Shown: one piece after another, positions 38,290 to 46,769 of the stretch
How positions within the stretch are numbered: position 1 is the stretch's first letter
Layout of the letters: each line of letters starts with the position of its first letter
NCBI RefSeq assembly: GCF_900091455.1
Contig: NZ_LT607412.1
Coordinates: 2,418,001 to 2,482,000 of the forward strand
Direction of reading: 5' to 3'
Source: Micromonospora coriariae
GTDB lineage: Bacteria > Actinomycetota > Actinomycetes > Mycobacteriales > Micromonosporaceae
DNA: 64,000 bases
Made by a program: the position numbers and the translations under genes
The notes under the pieces: generated by a model
Database searches by the model: none
The model's input: only the letters and a program-made list of their open reading frames with translations
What the model was told of the DNA's origin: nothing

Positions 38290-38879
38290 GTCGGCACCCC
38301 CACGGCCCCGGCATCGAGCGCGACGGCGAACACGGATCGTGACTGAACGATCGCTTGGGTGTAGCGGATGGCGCAGAAAGAGACCTGTGCGGCCGGTCGT
38401 TCGGCGGCCTCCCGGGGCGAGCCCGGCTCGACCGTCCCGCCGACCGGTGCGGTTCGTCGATGGGCCGCCGGCTCCGACCGGATGCCGGGATGACGCCGCG
38501 ATGTCCCGCTCTCGGGACCGGCGGAGCGGCCCCGGCGGACCCGTCCGCGTTGAAGTGGGCAGGCCCCCGCCCGCCCCTCGGCCGGCCATTGCTCGAAGCG
38601 TGGCACAGACACCCCTCACCACCACCTGTCATCACGCAGAGTGTTCACTTGAATTGCCTCTGTTGCATCGGCGAGCGTCAGCCTATGCTCGCCCCTTGGG
38701 TGTGACGCAAGCCTCACTGCAACAACCAACCGACACAGGACCATTCATTTGTAAAAGATCCGTAACGGTGAATGCAGAAGCGCACTGAACGGCTCCGGAT
38801 GTGCTGATCCGGGCGCGCTTCCGCATGCCCGGCGGCGGTGATCCGTCGCCGCACCGGGCGACCACGAGGAGGCTCGACG
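38290..38879. other. Divergent control region of the Tad locus
   Basis: These 590 bases separate the prepilin peptidase from the Tad operon. The part at 38600-38800 is visibly richer in A/T than its surroundings and is likely the promoter region. It includes an inverted repeat GGCGAGC...GCTCGCC (38670-38693) and AT-rich runs near 38745-38765. The ORFs here look like non-coding translation. No -10/-35 pair stands out. Confidence 0.5.
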
Positions 38880-39446
38880 GTGCGCGGACGACAGCTCGGG
38901 CGAGCGGCAATCTGCCTGCTAGCGGTCGTGGTGGCGGTGCCAGTCGCCGCCTGCGGCAGCGGGCGGGAGGCCGTCGAACGGCCGGGGCCGGCCCTGGTCG
39001 ACGGACAACAGGCGGACCGGGACGTCGAACGGCGGGCCGCGGAAAAGGCGGCGCTCGACGCGTACTCCGGTTATCTCGCCGCCTCGCGTACGGCGAGTCG
39101 ACGCAGTGATCCGCGCGCGCCGGAACTGTCCCGGTATCTCGCCGATCCACTGCTCACTCGGGTGCGAATGTCCATTCGCGAGGCAAAGGAGCACGGCGCG
39201 ATGCGTACCGGGACGCTGAAATCCGACCCGACCGTGACCTCGATCAGCCTGGACTCGACCCCGGCCAGCGTGGAGATCCAGGACTGCCTGGACGCGAGCG
39301 GCTACCGGCTGGTCTACGCCAAGGACAAGCGGGTGGTCCCGGGCAGCGGCGGCAGCAGACACCTGGCCACCGCCACCGCGACCCGCTATCCCGACGGCCG
39401 GTGGCTGATCAACTCCAGCGCCGCGCACCGGGACCAGCCGTGTTGA
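38880..39446 (+). CDS. Lipoprotein at the start of the Tad operon
   Basis: This 188-residue protein has a lipobox (VVAVPVAACGSG, Cys about residue 25) and then a helical region (about 40-80). A mixed domain (about 90-185) resembles the NTF2-like folds of actinobacterial Tad-locus lipoproteins. GTG 38880 follows CGAGGAGG with an ideal gap. Its stop overlaps the next gene. It probably sits on the outer face of the membrane at the pilus base. Confidence 0.8.
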   Translation: MRGRQLGRAAICLLAVVVAVPVAACGSGREAVERPGPALVDGQQADRDVERRAAEKAALDAYSGYLAASRTASRRSDPRAPELSRYLADPLLTRVRMSIREAKEHGAMRTGTLKSDPTVTSISLDSTPASVEIQDCLDASGYRLVYAKDKRVVPGSGGSRHLATATATRYPDGRWLINSSAAHRDQPC

Positions 39447-40408
39447 CCTGGGGAGGAAGGGGCGCCCCGGCTCGTACCGCCCGGGCCGGGACGCCCCGCC
39501 GGGCGCTCACCGGGATCGGCCTCGCGCTGCTGCTGCTGGTCGGCGCAACAGTGCCGGCCGGCGCCGCCGGGCGCGCCGACCCGGGGGCGGAGTGCCCGCT
39601 CGACCAGCCGGACTGCAGCGTCTGGGACGACGAGCCCGGCACGCCGGGCGGTCCCGGCGGTGGCGGCGACAACGGCGGCGGCGGGGACTCCGGCGGCGGT
39701 GGGGGCGGCGGTGTCTGCCAGTGGGGCGGGCGGACCATCGCCTGCTACGACGACCTGCTGGGCTGGTTCGACAACGGCGACGGGTGCTACTACAAGCTGA
39801 CCGAGGGGCCGGTCGAGCCGCCCGAGGGTCAGCAGTGGTATTTGCAGACCTGCAACGGCGGTGATCTGGGCGCCCAGGACGTGGTGCTGTTGGACGGGCC
39901 ACCGCCCGGCTACGGCGCGCCGCCCGACCCGGAGGAGCTGGCCCGCCGCGCCCTGGCGTCGATCAAACTGCTGCCGGCCCGGCTCCGGGTGGCACCCCGC
40001 AAGAGCGTCGGCCCCGGGCTGGTCGGCCTGCCCGTCTGGATGTGGGCGACGCCGAGCGCCAGCTACTTCGGCCCGCTGCGCGCCTCCGCGTCCGACCGTG
40101 GCCTGACCGTCTCCATCGAGGCGAAGGTCGACCGGATCGTCTGGGACATGGGCAATGACGAGACGGTCCCCTGCCCGGGTGCCGGCACCCCGTACGACCC
40201 GAAGGGACCCCGTGCCGGCCAGACGTCCCCGGACTGCGGCTACGACAGCGGCTACCCGAAGGCCGGGACCTACCGGGTCGGCGCCACCACGCACTGGACG
40301 GTGCGGTGGTGGACCGACGATGGCGTCGAGGGCGAACCGATTCCGCAGACCCGGACCAGCGGCACAGTGCCGATCCTGATCAACGAACTCCAGGTGGTGA
40401 ACAGGTGA
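39440..40408 (+). CDS. Secreted Gly-rich protein of the Tad operon
   Basis: This 322-residue protein has a signal peptide (GTG 39440; hydrophobic IGLALLLLVGATVPAGAAG) and a Gly-rich stretch (about residues 75-95). An exported domain follows, with paired Cys (VCQWGGRTIACYDD, GCYYKLTEG, TCNGGD, CPGAG, DCGYDSGYPKAGTY). It overlaps the preceding lipoprotein stop by 7 bp and the SAF gene by 4 bp. Similar proteins are found in actinobacterial Tad loci; the function is unknown. Confidence 0.78.
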   Translation: MLTWGGRGAPARTARAGTPRRALTGIGLALLLLVGATVPAGAAGRADPGAECPLDQPDCSVWDDEPGTPGGPGGGGDNGGGGDSGGGGGGGVCQWGGRTIACYDDLLGWFDNGDGCYYKLTEGPVEPPEGQQWYLQTCNGGDLGAQDVVLLDGPPPGYGAPPDPEELARRALASIKLLPARLRVAPRKSVGPGLVGLPVWMWATPSASYFGPLRASASDRGLTVSIEAKVDRIVWDMGNDETVPCPGAGTPYDPKGPRAGQTSPDCGYDSGYPKAGTYRVGATTHWTVRWWTDDGVEGEPIPQTRTSGTVPILINELQVVNR

Positions 40409-41058
40409 GCCTCGCGACGCGCAACGGAACCCCGGTGGACGCGCCGGTCAGCCCGCCCAAGGTGGTCCGGCAGCGCCGGGTCCGCCCGGGGCTGCTGGGT
40501 CTGGCCGTACTCCTGATCGCGCTGGGTGGGCTGGGCGCGGCGTTCGCGGTCACCTCGGTCCGGGCCACCGGCAGCTACCTCGCGGTGGCCCGGCCGGTGG
40601 AGGTGGGCCGGGAGATCAGCGCCGCTGACCTGGTCGCCGTGCAGGTCGCCGGCGGCCAGGGGCTGCGCCCGGTGCCCGCCGGCCGGCTGGACGAGGTGGT
40701 CGGCAAGCGCGCCGCCGTGGCGCTGGTCCCGGGCACCCTGCTCACGCTGGGGCAGGTCACCGACGACCCGCTGCTCGGCCCCGGCCAGCAGCAACTCGCG
40801 CTCGGCCTGAAGACCGCGCAGGTGCCGGCGCGTGAACTGCACCCCGGCGACAAGGTCCTGCTGGTCAGCACCCCGGACGACAACGCGTCCGGAGCGGCCG
40901 CCGCCGGCACCCGCTTCTCCGCCACCGTGATCGACATGGTCAGCCCGGCGAACGACGACAAGGTGCTGTACCTGGCGCTCACCATCCGGGACGTGCCCGC
41001 GGTGGTGGCGCTGGCCGCGCAGGAGCGGATCGCCGTCGTGCTGACCGAGGTGGCCTGA
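40405..41058 (+). CDS. cpaB: SAF-domain protein (CpaB/RcpC-like)
   Basis: This 217-residue protein has an N-terminal TM (LGLAVLLIALGGLGAAFAVTSV, about residues 30-52) and an SAF domain (about 60-115, EVGREISAADLVAVQVAGGQG). A beta-rich C-terminal region follows. CpaB/RcpC proteins stabilise the Tad pilus channel. It starts at GTG 40405 in a 4-bp overlap (GTGA). Gene order before CpaE and TadA supports the name. Confidence 0.85.
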   Translation: MSLATRNGTPVDAPVSPPKVVRQRRVRPGLLGLAVLLIALGGLGAAFAVTSVRATGSYLAVARPVEVGREISAADLVAVQVAGGQGLRPVPAGRLDEVVGKRAAVALVPGTLLTLGQVTDDPLLGPGQQQLALGLKTAQVPARELHPGDKVLLVSTPDDNASGAAAAGTRFSATVIDMVSPANDDKVLYLALTIRDVPAVVALAAQERIAVVLTEVA

Positions 41059-41060
41059 GC

Positions 41061-41861
41061 ATGGCGATCATCGCGCTGGTGTCCGCGAAGGGTTCGCCCG
41101 GCGTGACCACCTCGGCGCTGGCCTGCGCGCTGGCCTGGCACCGACGACTGGTGCTCGCGGAGTGCGACCCGGCCGGCGGGTCGATCCTCGCCGGCTACCT
41201 GGGTGGTCAGCTGGACGGACCGCGCGGCATCGGCGAGCTGGCCGTCGGAGAGCTGCGCGACGGCAACCTGGAGACCGCCTTCTGGTCCCAGCTGGTCGAC
41301 CTCGACGCGCCCCGGCGGGAACGGCTGCTGCTGCCCGGGCTGGTCGACCCGACACAGGCCGGCAGCGTCACCCCGCTCTGGCAACGCTTCGCCGACTACT
41401 TCAACGCCCTCGACCGCGGCACCCCCGGCTACGACGTGCTGGTCGACTGCGGCCGGCTGCACGTCAACGGCCCGCCGTGGCCGGTGCTGCGGGCCGCCTC
41501 GGTGGTGCTGCTGGTGACCCGGGCCGAGCTGCCGGACCTCTCCGGCACGCGGGCGGTGGTCAGCGCGATCGAACGGGACTTCGCCGAGCACCGGGTACCG
41601 CCCGGCACCCTGCGGCTGCTGCTGGTCGGCAACGGGCACGGGCGGGCCGAGATCAGCCGTGCGCTGAAACTGCCGGTGATCGCCCGGCTGCCGCACGACT
41701 CGCGTACCGCCGGGGTGCTCAGCCTGGGCGGGACGGTGCGGGCCGGACGGCCGCTGCTGCGCGCGGCGGCCGCGCTGGAGGTGCCGGTCGGCGCGCTGCT
41801 GGAGCGGCGGCGCGCCCGGCTGGCCTGGCCGGTGCAGCAGGGGGTGCCGGATGCGGTTTGA
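41061..41861 (+). CDS. cpaE: CpaE/TadZ-like ParA ATPase
   Basis: This 266-residue protein has a deviant Walker A near the N-terminus (VSAKGSPGVTTSALACALAW), an ECDPAGG switch, and VDCGRLHVNGPPWP further on. No receiver domain is present. CpaE/TadZ places the Tad secretion machine at a site in the cell. It lies 2 bases after cpaB and overlaps tadA by 11 bp. Confidence 0.87.
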   Translation: MAIIALVSAKGSPGVTTSALACALAWHRRLVLAECDPAGGSILAGYLGGQLDGPRGIGELAVGELRDGNLETAFWSQLVDLDAPRRERLLLPGLVDPTQAGSVTPLWQRFADYFNALDRGTPGYDVLVDCGRLHVNGPPWPVLRAASVVLLVTRAELPDLSGTRAVVSAIERDFAEHRVPPGTLRLLLVGNGHGRAEISRALKLPVIARLPHDSRTAGVLSLGGTVRAGRPLLRAAAALEVPVGALLERRRARLAWPVQQGVPDAV

Positions 41862-43392
41862 ACCAGTCTCCGCCGACCCACGCCAACAGCCGCCGGGCGT
41901 CACCTCCACGACGCCGCCGCTGGCCGCGCCGAACGGCCGCAACCACCACGCGGTGCCGATGCCACCCCCGGCACCCGCGGCCAGCCCGCCGCCGGAGCCG
42001 CCACCCCGCCCCCGGATGGACTTCCAGGTGGTCCGGGAACTGCGCCGGGAACTGACCGAACGGCTCACGCTGTGGCAGCGCGGCCGTGAGTTCACCGTCG
42101 ACGAGGAGGACACCGAGCGCGCCCGGCTGGCCGTCGCCGTGGTCGCCGAGTACGCGGACGCGGTCCGCCGGGCCGGCACGCCGATGGCTGCCGGCGAGGA
42201 ACGCCTGCTGCTCGACCAGGTGACCGCCGAGCTGGTCGGACTGGGCCGCCTGCAGACCCTGCTGGTCGACGACACCATCGAGGAGGTGCACATCCTCGGC
42301 TGCGACCAGGTACGCATCACCCGGCACGGCGGCGGGGTGGACTGGGCCGAACCGATCGCCGACAGCGACGCGGAACTGGTGGAGATCCTCCAGGCGGCGG
42401 CACGCCGTGCGGGCGCGACCGAGCGGTCACTGTCCACCGTGAAGCCCACCCTCGACCTGCAACTGCCCGACGGCAGCCGGCTGGCCGCGGTGTTCCTGGT
42501 CAGCCACCGCCCGTACGCGGTGATCCGCAAGCACAACACCCTGGACGTGAGCCTGGACGACGTGGCCGGGGCCCGGGGTGACCTGGACGAGATGATCGAC
42601 CCACTGTTGCGGGACTTCCTCCGCGCGGCGATGCGCGCCGGGCTGAACATCATGGTCGCCGGGCTGGCCGGCGCCGGGAAGACCACGATCATCCGGGCGC
42701 TGATGAACGAGATCCCGACCGACGAGCCGTACGTGCTGCTGGAGGAGAGCCGGGAGCTGCTGCCGGCCCGCCGCCGGGAGCGGCACCGGGCGGTGATGAG
42801 CTTCGAGGCCCGCGAGGGGCACGGCGAACGTGGCTTCGACGGCCGACCGGCCGGCGAGGTGACGATCGCCGACCTGATCCCGCTCTCGCTCAGGATGGGC
42901 GTGCTGCGGATCATCGTGGGTGAGGTTCGGTCCCGGGAGATCGTGCCGATGCTCCAGGCGATGACCACCAGCCGGGGCTCGATGTGCACCATCCACGCCC
43001 GCACGTCCGCCGGCGTCGGTGAACGGATCGTCGAGTTGGCCCTGGCGCACGGCCGCGAGATGACCGTCGACCAGGCCCGCCGGATGGCCGGCAACGCCCT
43101 GGACCTGATCGTCTACGTCACCGTCGAGGACGAGACCGCGATCGGCGGTCGCAAGCACCGGTTCGTCTCCCATGTGGAGGAGGTGATCGGGGCCGGCGAA
43201 GCCGGGCGCATCACCACCACCACGGTCTTCGGACCCGGCCCGGACGGCCGCGCGGTCCCCCGGCACCTGCCCGAACGGGTACGCGACCAACTGCTGCGGG
43301 TGGGCTACGACGCCCGGCTGCTCACCCGGTGGATCGAGGCCGGCGCCGGTGCCTGGCGCCGCCCCCGGCAGACCCGACTGGCCCGGCGGTGA
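41851..43392 (+). CDS. tadA: TadA/CpaF secretion ATPase
   Basis: This 513-residue protein has a Pro-rich leader (to about residue 50) and an N-terminal CpaF domain. The Walker A is GLAGAGKTT (about residues 271-279), the Asp and Glu boxes include LLEESRELL, and the Walker B is RIIVGEVRSREI. The His box is MCTIHARTS. It is the hexameric motor that drives pilin assembly on the cytoplasmic face. It begins 11 bp inside cpaE. Confidence 0.93.
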   Translation: MRFEPVSADPRQQPPGVTSTTPPLAAPNGRNHHAVPMPPPAPAASPPPEPPPRPRMDFQVVRELRRELTERLTLWQRGREFTVDEEDTERARLAVAVVAEYADAVRRAGTPMAAGEERLLLDQVTAELVGLGRLQTLLVDDTIEEVHILGCDQVRITRHGGGVDWAEPIADSDAELVEILQAAARRAGATERSLSTVKPTLDLQLPDGSRLAAVFLVSHRPYAVIRKHNTLDVSLDDVAGARGDLDEMIDPLLRDFLRAAMRAGLNIMVAGLAGAGKTTIIRALMNEIPTDEPYVLLEESRELLPARRRERHRAVMSFEAREGHGERGFDGRPAGEVTIADLIPLSLRMGVLRIIVGEVRSREIVPMLQAMTTSRGSMCTIHARTSAGVGERIVELALAHGREMTVDQARRMAGNALDLIVYVTVEDETAIGGRKHRFVSHVEEVIGAGEAGRITTTTVFGPGPDGRAVPRHLPERVRDQLLRVGYDARLLTRWIEAGAGAWRRPRQTRLARR

Positions 43393-43396
43393 TCAG

Positions 43397-44299
43397 GTGC
43401 GGGGCAGCCTGGAACTGATAGCGGTGGTCTCCGGCGCCGCCTGCGTCGCGGGGCTGCTGCTGGCCGTTGTCGCACTGGTCGGCACCCGACGGCCCGCCGG
43501 CCCCGGCCCGGGCGCCGGACCGGGTCTGGGTCGGCTCTGGCGCGGCTCCGGCGCCACCCCCGGCGAGCGGCGGGCCTACCAGGCTCTGCTGATCACCGCG
43601 CTGGTCGCCGGCGCGCTGGCCTTTCTGCTGACCGGGCTGCCGGTGGTGGGTCTGCTGGTGGCGGTGGCGGTGCCCGGCACCCCGTGGCTGTTCGCGGTGG
43701 GCAAGGCCGAGCAACGGGCGATCGCCCGGATCGAGGCGGTCGGCGAGTGGACCCGCCGGCTCAAGGACGTCTCCGGCACCGGACAGGGCCTCCAGCAGTC
43801 GATCATCGGCACGATCGGCAGCGTGCCACCCGGCATCGAGGACGAGGTACGGCTGCTCGCCGCCCGGTTGCAGGCCGGTTGGTTGGCCCGCTCCGCGCTG
43901 CTGGCGTTCGCCGACGACATCGGTGACCCGGTCTGCGACCAGGTGGTGGCGGCGCTGATCCTGCACCTCACCGACCGGGGCGAGCGGCTGGGTGACGTGC
44001 TGGGCTCGATCGCCGGCGCGGCGGCCGCGGAGGTCGCCACCCGGCGGGAGATCGAGGCCAAGCGCACCCAGCCCCGGTTCGCGGTCCGCTTCCTCACCGG
44101 AATGACGCTCGCCACCCTGGCGTACGGGCTGATCAACACCGAGTACATCGAGCCGTACGGCACGCCTGTGGGTCAACTGGTGATGGCCGCCCTCGGTGCC
44201 GCCTTCATCGGCCTGCTGGCCTGGGTGCGGTCGATGAGCCAGCCGCAGCGGCCGGCCCGCTTCCTGCCGTCGCCGGACCCGCAGGAGGTGATCGCGTGA
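43397..44299 (+). CDS. tadB: TadB-like inner-membrane platform protein
   Basis: This 300-residue protein has an N-terminal TM (LIAVVSGAACVAGLLLAVVALVG), two TMs around residues 75-100, and a cytoplasmic T2SSF domain (about 120-240, containing LKDVSGTGQGLQQSI and ERLGDVLGSIAGAAAAEV). Two TMs close the protein. It forms the membrane platform that TadA turns. The start is GTG 43397, 4 bases after tadA. It overlaps tadC by 4 bp. Confidence 0.88.
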   Translation: MRGSLELIAVVSGAACVAGLLLAVVALVGTRRPAGPGPGAGPGLGRLWRGSGATPGERRAYQALLITALVAGALAFLLTGLPVVGLLVAVAVPGTPWLFAVGKAEQRAIARIEAVGEWTRRLKDVSGTGQGLQQSIIGTIGSVPPGIEDEVRLLAARLQAGWLARSALLAFADDIGDPVCDQVVAALILHLTDRGERLGDVLGSIAGAAAAEVATRREIEAKRTQPRFAVRFLTGMTLATLAYGLINTEYIEPYGTPVGQLVMAALGAAFIGLLAWVRSMSQPQRPARFLPSPDPQEVIA

Positions 44300-45174
44300 C
44301 CGTGATCGTGAACTGGCACCTGGCCATCGCGGTGTGCGGCGGAGCCGCCGTGGGTCTGGGCCTGTTCCTGGTGGTCCGCGAGCTGGTGCCGGCGGCCCCG
44401 GCGCTCGGGCCGGCACTGCGCCGGTTGCACCAGCCGGCCGGCACCGGCCGGGTCGCCGCTCCCGCGTCCCGGCAACTGGACTGGTTGACCGGGCTGGCCC
44501 GCTGGCTGCGGCCGCCGCACCGGCAGCTCGCCCTGATCGACCAGACCTCCGAGCAGTACGCGCTGTCGGTGCTCCTCTCGGCGCTGATCGGACTGGCCGT
44601 GCCGACCCTGCTCGGGGTGGCCCTGTTCGTGCTCGGCATCTCGCTGCCGCTGGTCGTACCGGTACTCGGCAGCCTCGGCATGGCGCTGATCGCCGGGCTG
44701 CTGGCACACCGGTCGGTGCTGGCCAAGGCGGACGCCGCCCGGGACGAGTTCCGCCAGGCCGTCTGCACGTATCTGGACCTGGTGGCGTTGCAGCTCTCCG
44801 CCGCGCACGGGCCGGTGCAGTCGCTGGAGCGGGCCGCGGCGGTGTGCGACGGCTGGGTCTTCGACCGGATCCAGGAGTCGCTGCGGATCGCCCAGATGCA
44901 GATGCACGCGCCCTGGGACGAGCTGCGCGACCTCGCCGACAAGATCGGCATTCCGGAGCTGGGCGACGTCGGCGCGATCATGCGCTCCTCCGGAAGTGAG
45001 GGAGCGCAGGTGCACGAAACCCTGCGCAGCCGGGCCGACTCGCTACGCGACCAGATCCGCACCGACAACCTCGCCCGCGCCGAGGGGGTGACCAGCAAGC
45101 TCGACATTCCAGGCGCACTGCTCGTCTTCGTGCTGCTCGGCTTCGTCGTCTACCCGTTCATCGCCCGTGTCTGA
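44296..45174 (+). CDS. tadC: TadC-like inner-membrane platform protein
   Basis: This 292-residue protein has the same plan as TadB: an N-terminal TM, a TM pair (ALIGLAVPTLLGVALFVLGISLPLVV), a T2SSF domain (about residues 140-260, with AVCTYLDLVALQLSAAHGPV and IMRSSGSEGAQVHETL), and a last TM (LLVFVLLGFVVYPFI). It pairs with TadB as the platform. It starts at GTG 44296 overlapping the tadB stop. Confidence 0.88.
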   Translation: MTVIVNWHLAIAVCGGAAVGLGLFLVVRELVPAAPALGPALRRLHQPAGTGRVAAPASRQLDWLTGLARWLRPPHRQLALIDQTSEQYALSVLLSALIGLAVPTLLGVALFVLGISLPLVVPVLGSLGMALIAGLLAHRSVLAKADAARDEFRQAVCTYLDLVALQLSAAHGPVQSLERAAAVCDGWVFDRIQESLRIAQMQMHAPWDELRDLADKIGIPELGDVGAIMRSSGSEGAQVHETLRSRADSLRDQIRTDNLARAEGVTSKLDIPGALLVFVLLGFVVYPFIARV

Positions 45175-45198
45175 TCCGACCCCCAGAAGGAGTACGCC

Positions 45199-45402
45199 AT
45201 GTCCCTCATCAGCTACCTGCACGTCGTGATGACGACGCGCCTGGCCGAGCTGCGTCGCGACGGCGAACGCGGCGACAGTCCGGTGCCGACCGCGGTGATC
45301 ATCTTCGGTCTGGTCTTCGTGGCGACCATCGTCACCGGCCTGGCCCTGGGCAAGGCCAACGACTGGATGAAGGCAATCCCGAACCACACGAACCCGAAGT
45401 AG
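45199..45402 (+). CDS. Small Flp/Tad pilin-like protein
   Basis: This 67-residue protein has a positively charged N-terminus (VVMTTRLAELRRDGERG) and one TM (AVIIFGLVFVATIVTGLALG). This resembles an Flp prepilin with the cleavage site probably after ERG. The usual Glu five residues later is not seen (the segment reads DSPVPTAV), so processing may differ. AAGGAG precedes ATG 45199. It is the only candidate for the major pilin in the locus. Confidence 0.75.
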   Translation: MSLISYLHVVMTTRLAELRRDGERGDSPVPTAVIIFGLVFVATIVTGLALGKANDWMKAIPNHTNPK

Positions 45403-45407
45403 CGGAC

Positions 45408-45851
45408 ATGCGCCGAGCCGCGTTCCCGAGGTGCCGCCGGGCGATGGCCGGTGCCCGGCGCCACCTCGCGGCCGGCGACCGGGAGCTGGGAGCCAATCCG
45501 GTGGAGCTGGCCGTGGTGATGCCGCTGATCCTGGTGCTGCTCTTCGCCTCGCTCCAGGTCGCGGCCGTTTTCCTGGCCCGTTCCACGGCGTTGAACGCCG
45601 CCCAGGGCGGGGTCAACGCCCAGCGGTTGTACGACGCTCCGGACGACGCCGGGGTCGTCAGCGCCACCCGCTTCCTGAACGCCACCGGCGGCTGGCTGGT
45701 GGGCTGGGCGAAGACTGGTCCGAGCTGCGTGACCACCGATACCGAGGTGACCTGCACGGTGCGCGGCCGGTCCCTGTCGGTGGTGCCCGGCGTGGACTTC
45801 GCGGTGCGGCAGACCGCCCACGGCACAGTGGAACGGGAGACCACGCCGTGA
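45408..45851 (+). CDS. TadE-like pseudopilin
   Basis: This 147-residue protein has a basic leader (about 28 residues), then the TadE motif GANPVELAVVMPLILVLLFAS and one TM. A variable exported domain with a Cys pair follows. TadE proteins are minor pilins processed by the prepilin peptidase; the Glu of NPVEL is the conserved fifth residue. It overlaps the next gene by 4 bp. Confidence 0.85.
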   Translation: MRRAAFPRCRRAMAGARRHLAAGDRELGANPVELAVVMPLILVLLFASLQVAAVFLARSTALNAAQGGVNAQRLYDAPDDAGVVSATRFLNATGGWLVGWAKTGPSCVTTDTEVTCTVRGRSLSVVPGVDFAVRQTAHGTVERETTP

Positions 45852-46315
45852 GCCGCGGCGCCGAGCGGGGCTCGGTCTCCATCGAGGTGGCGGTGCTCGC
45901 ACCCGCGTTCATCGCGCTGATGGTGCTGGCCGGCGTGGCCGGGCGTAGCGCGGTGGCGGCGGAGGCGATCGACGCCGCCGCGCACGACGCGGCCCGCGCC
46001 GCCTCGATCTCCCGGAACGCCGACACCGCGCGGACCGCGGCGCGGGAGGCCGCCCGCAAACAACTGGACTGGCACGGGCTGGCCTGCGCCAACGACCTCG
46101 ATCTGAAGTTCTCCGGCTGGGTGGCCGGCGAGCCCACCAGCTTCAAGGACGCCTTCAGCAGCTCGGTCGGTACGGACGCCTCGGTGACGGTGGAGATCAG
46201 TTGCCTGGTGTCGTTCAAGGACATCTCGCTGAACGTCGTGCCCGGGATGCCGACCGACAACCGGATCACTGTGGACTTCACCTCTCCGCTGGACCGTTAC
46301 CGGAGCCGGCAGTGA
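45848..46315 (+). CDS. Second TadE-like pseudopilin
   Basis: This 155-residue protein begins VSRGAERGSVSIEVAVLAPAFIALMVLAGVAGR, a processed-pilin site (G-SVSIE) followed by a TM. An exported domain with two Cys follows. The GTG start overlaps the first tadE stop, and its TGA overlaps the next GTG. Confidence 0.85.
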   Translation: MSRGAERGSVSIEVAVLAPAFIALMVLAGVAGRSAVAAEAIDAAAHDAARAASISRNADTARTAAREAARKQLDWHGLACANDLDLKFSGWVAGEPTSFKDAFSSSVGTDASVTVEISCLVSFKDISLNVVPGMPTDNRITVDFTSPLDRYRSRQ

Positions 46316-46755
46316 CCGCCTTTGCTCCCCGACGTCCGCACACCGGTGAGCACGGCCGGGTCAGCATCTTCCTGGCGGTGGCCATGACCGGCGTGCTGGC
46401 CATCGTGGGCCTCTCCTTCGACGGCGCCGGGCAGTTGCGCACCCTGCAACGCGCCGACAACCTGGCCGCCGAGGCGGCCCGGGCCGGTGGTCAGGCCATC
46501 GACCGGGCCACCGCGATCGAGGGCGGGCCGACGCGGATCGACCGGCCGCAGGCCCGCGTCGCGGTCGCCGACTACCTGGCCGCCGCCGGCACCACCGGTC
46601 ACACCGTGAGCTTCCCGGAAGTCGCCGGGGAGACCCTCGTCCGGGTACGCGTCACGATCACCTACCGCCGATCGATGCTCGGGCTGTTCGGCTTCGCCCG
46701 CACGGTCACCGTCACCGGCGAGGCGACCGCACGGCACATCACCGCAGGACCGTAG
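46312..46755 (+). CDS. TadG-like pilus assembly protein
   Basis: This 147-residue protein has the motif HTGEHGRVSIFLAVAMTGVLAIVGLSFDGAGQLRTLQRADNLAAEAARAGGQ, a TadG-like start with one TM. A beta-rich tail follows. It is shorter than most TadG proteins and lacks a von Willebrand domain. It overlaps the second tadE gene by 4 bp. Confidence 0.8.
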   Translation: MTAFAPRRPHTGEHGRVSIFLAVAMTGVLAIVGLSFDGAGQLRTLQRADNLAAEAARAGGQAIDRATAIEGGPTRIDRPQARVAVADYLAAAGTTGHTVSFPEVAGETLVRVRVTITYRRSMLGLFGFARTVTVTGEATARHITAGP

Positions 46756-46769
46756 GAAGGAAGGCAGCC

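Noticed and set aside
38288..38788. ORFs in the divergent Tad control region
   Set aside because: Arg/Pro-rich translations without ribosome binding sites; the region fits a promoter better.
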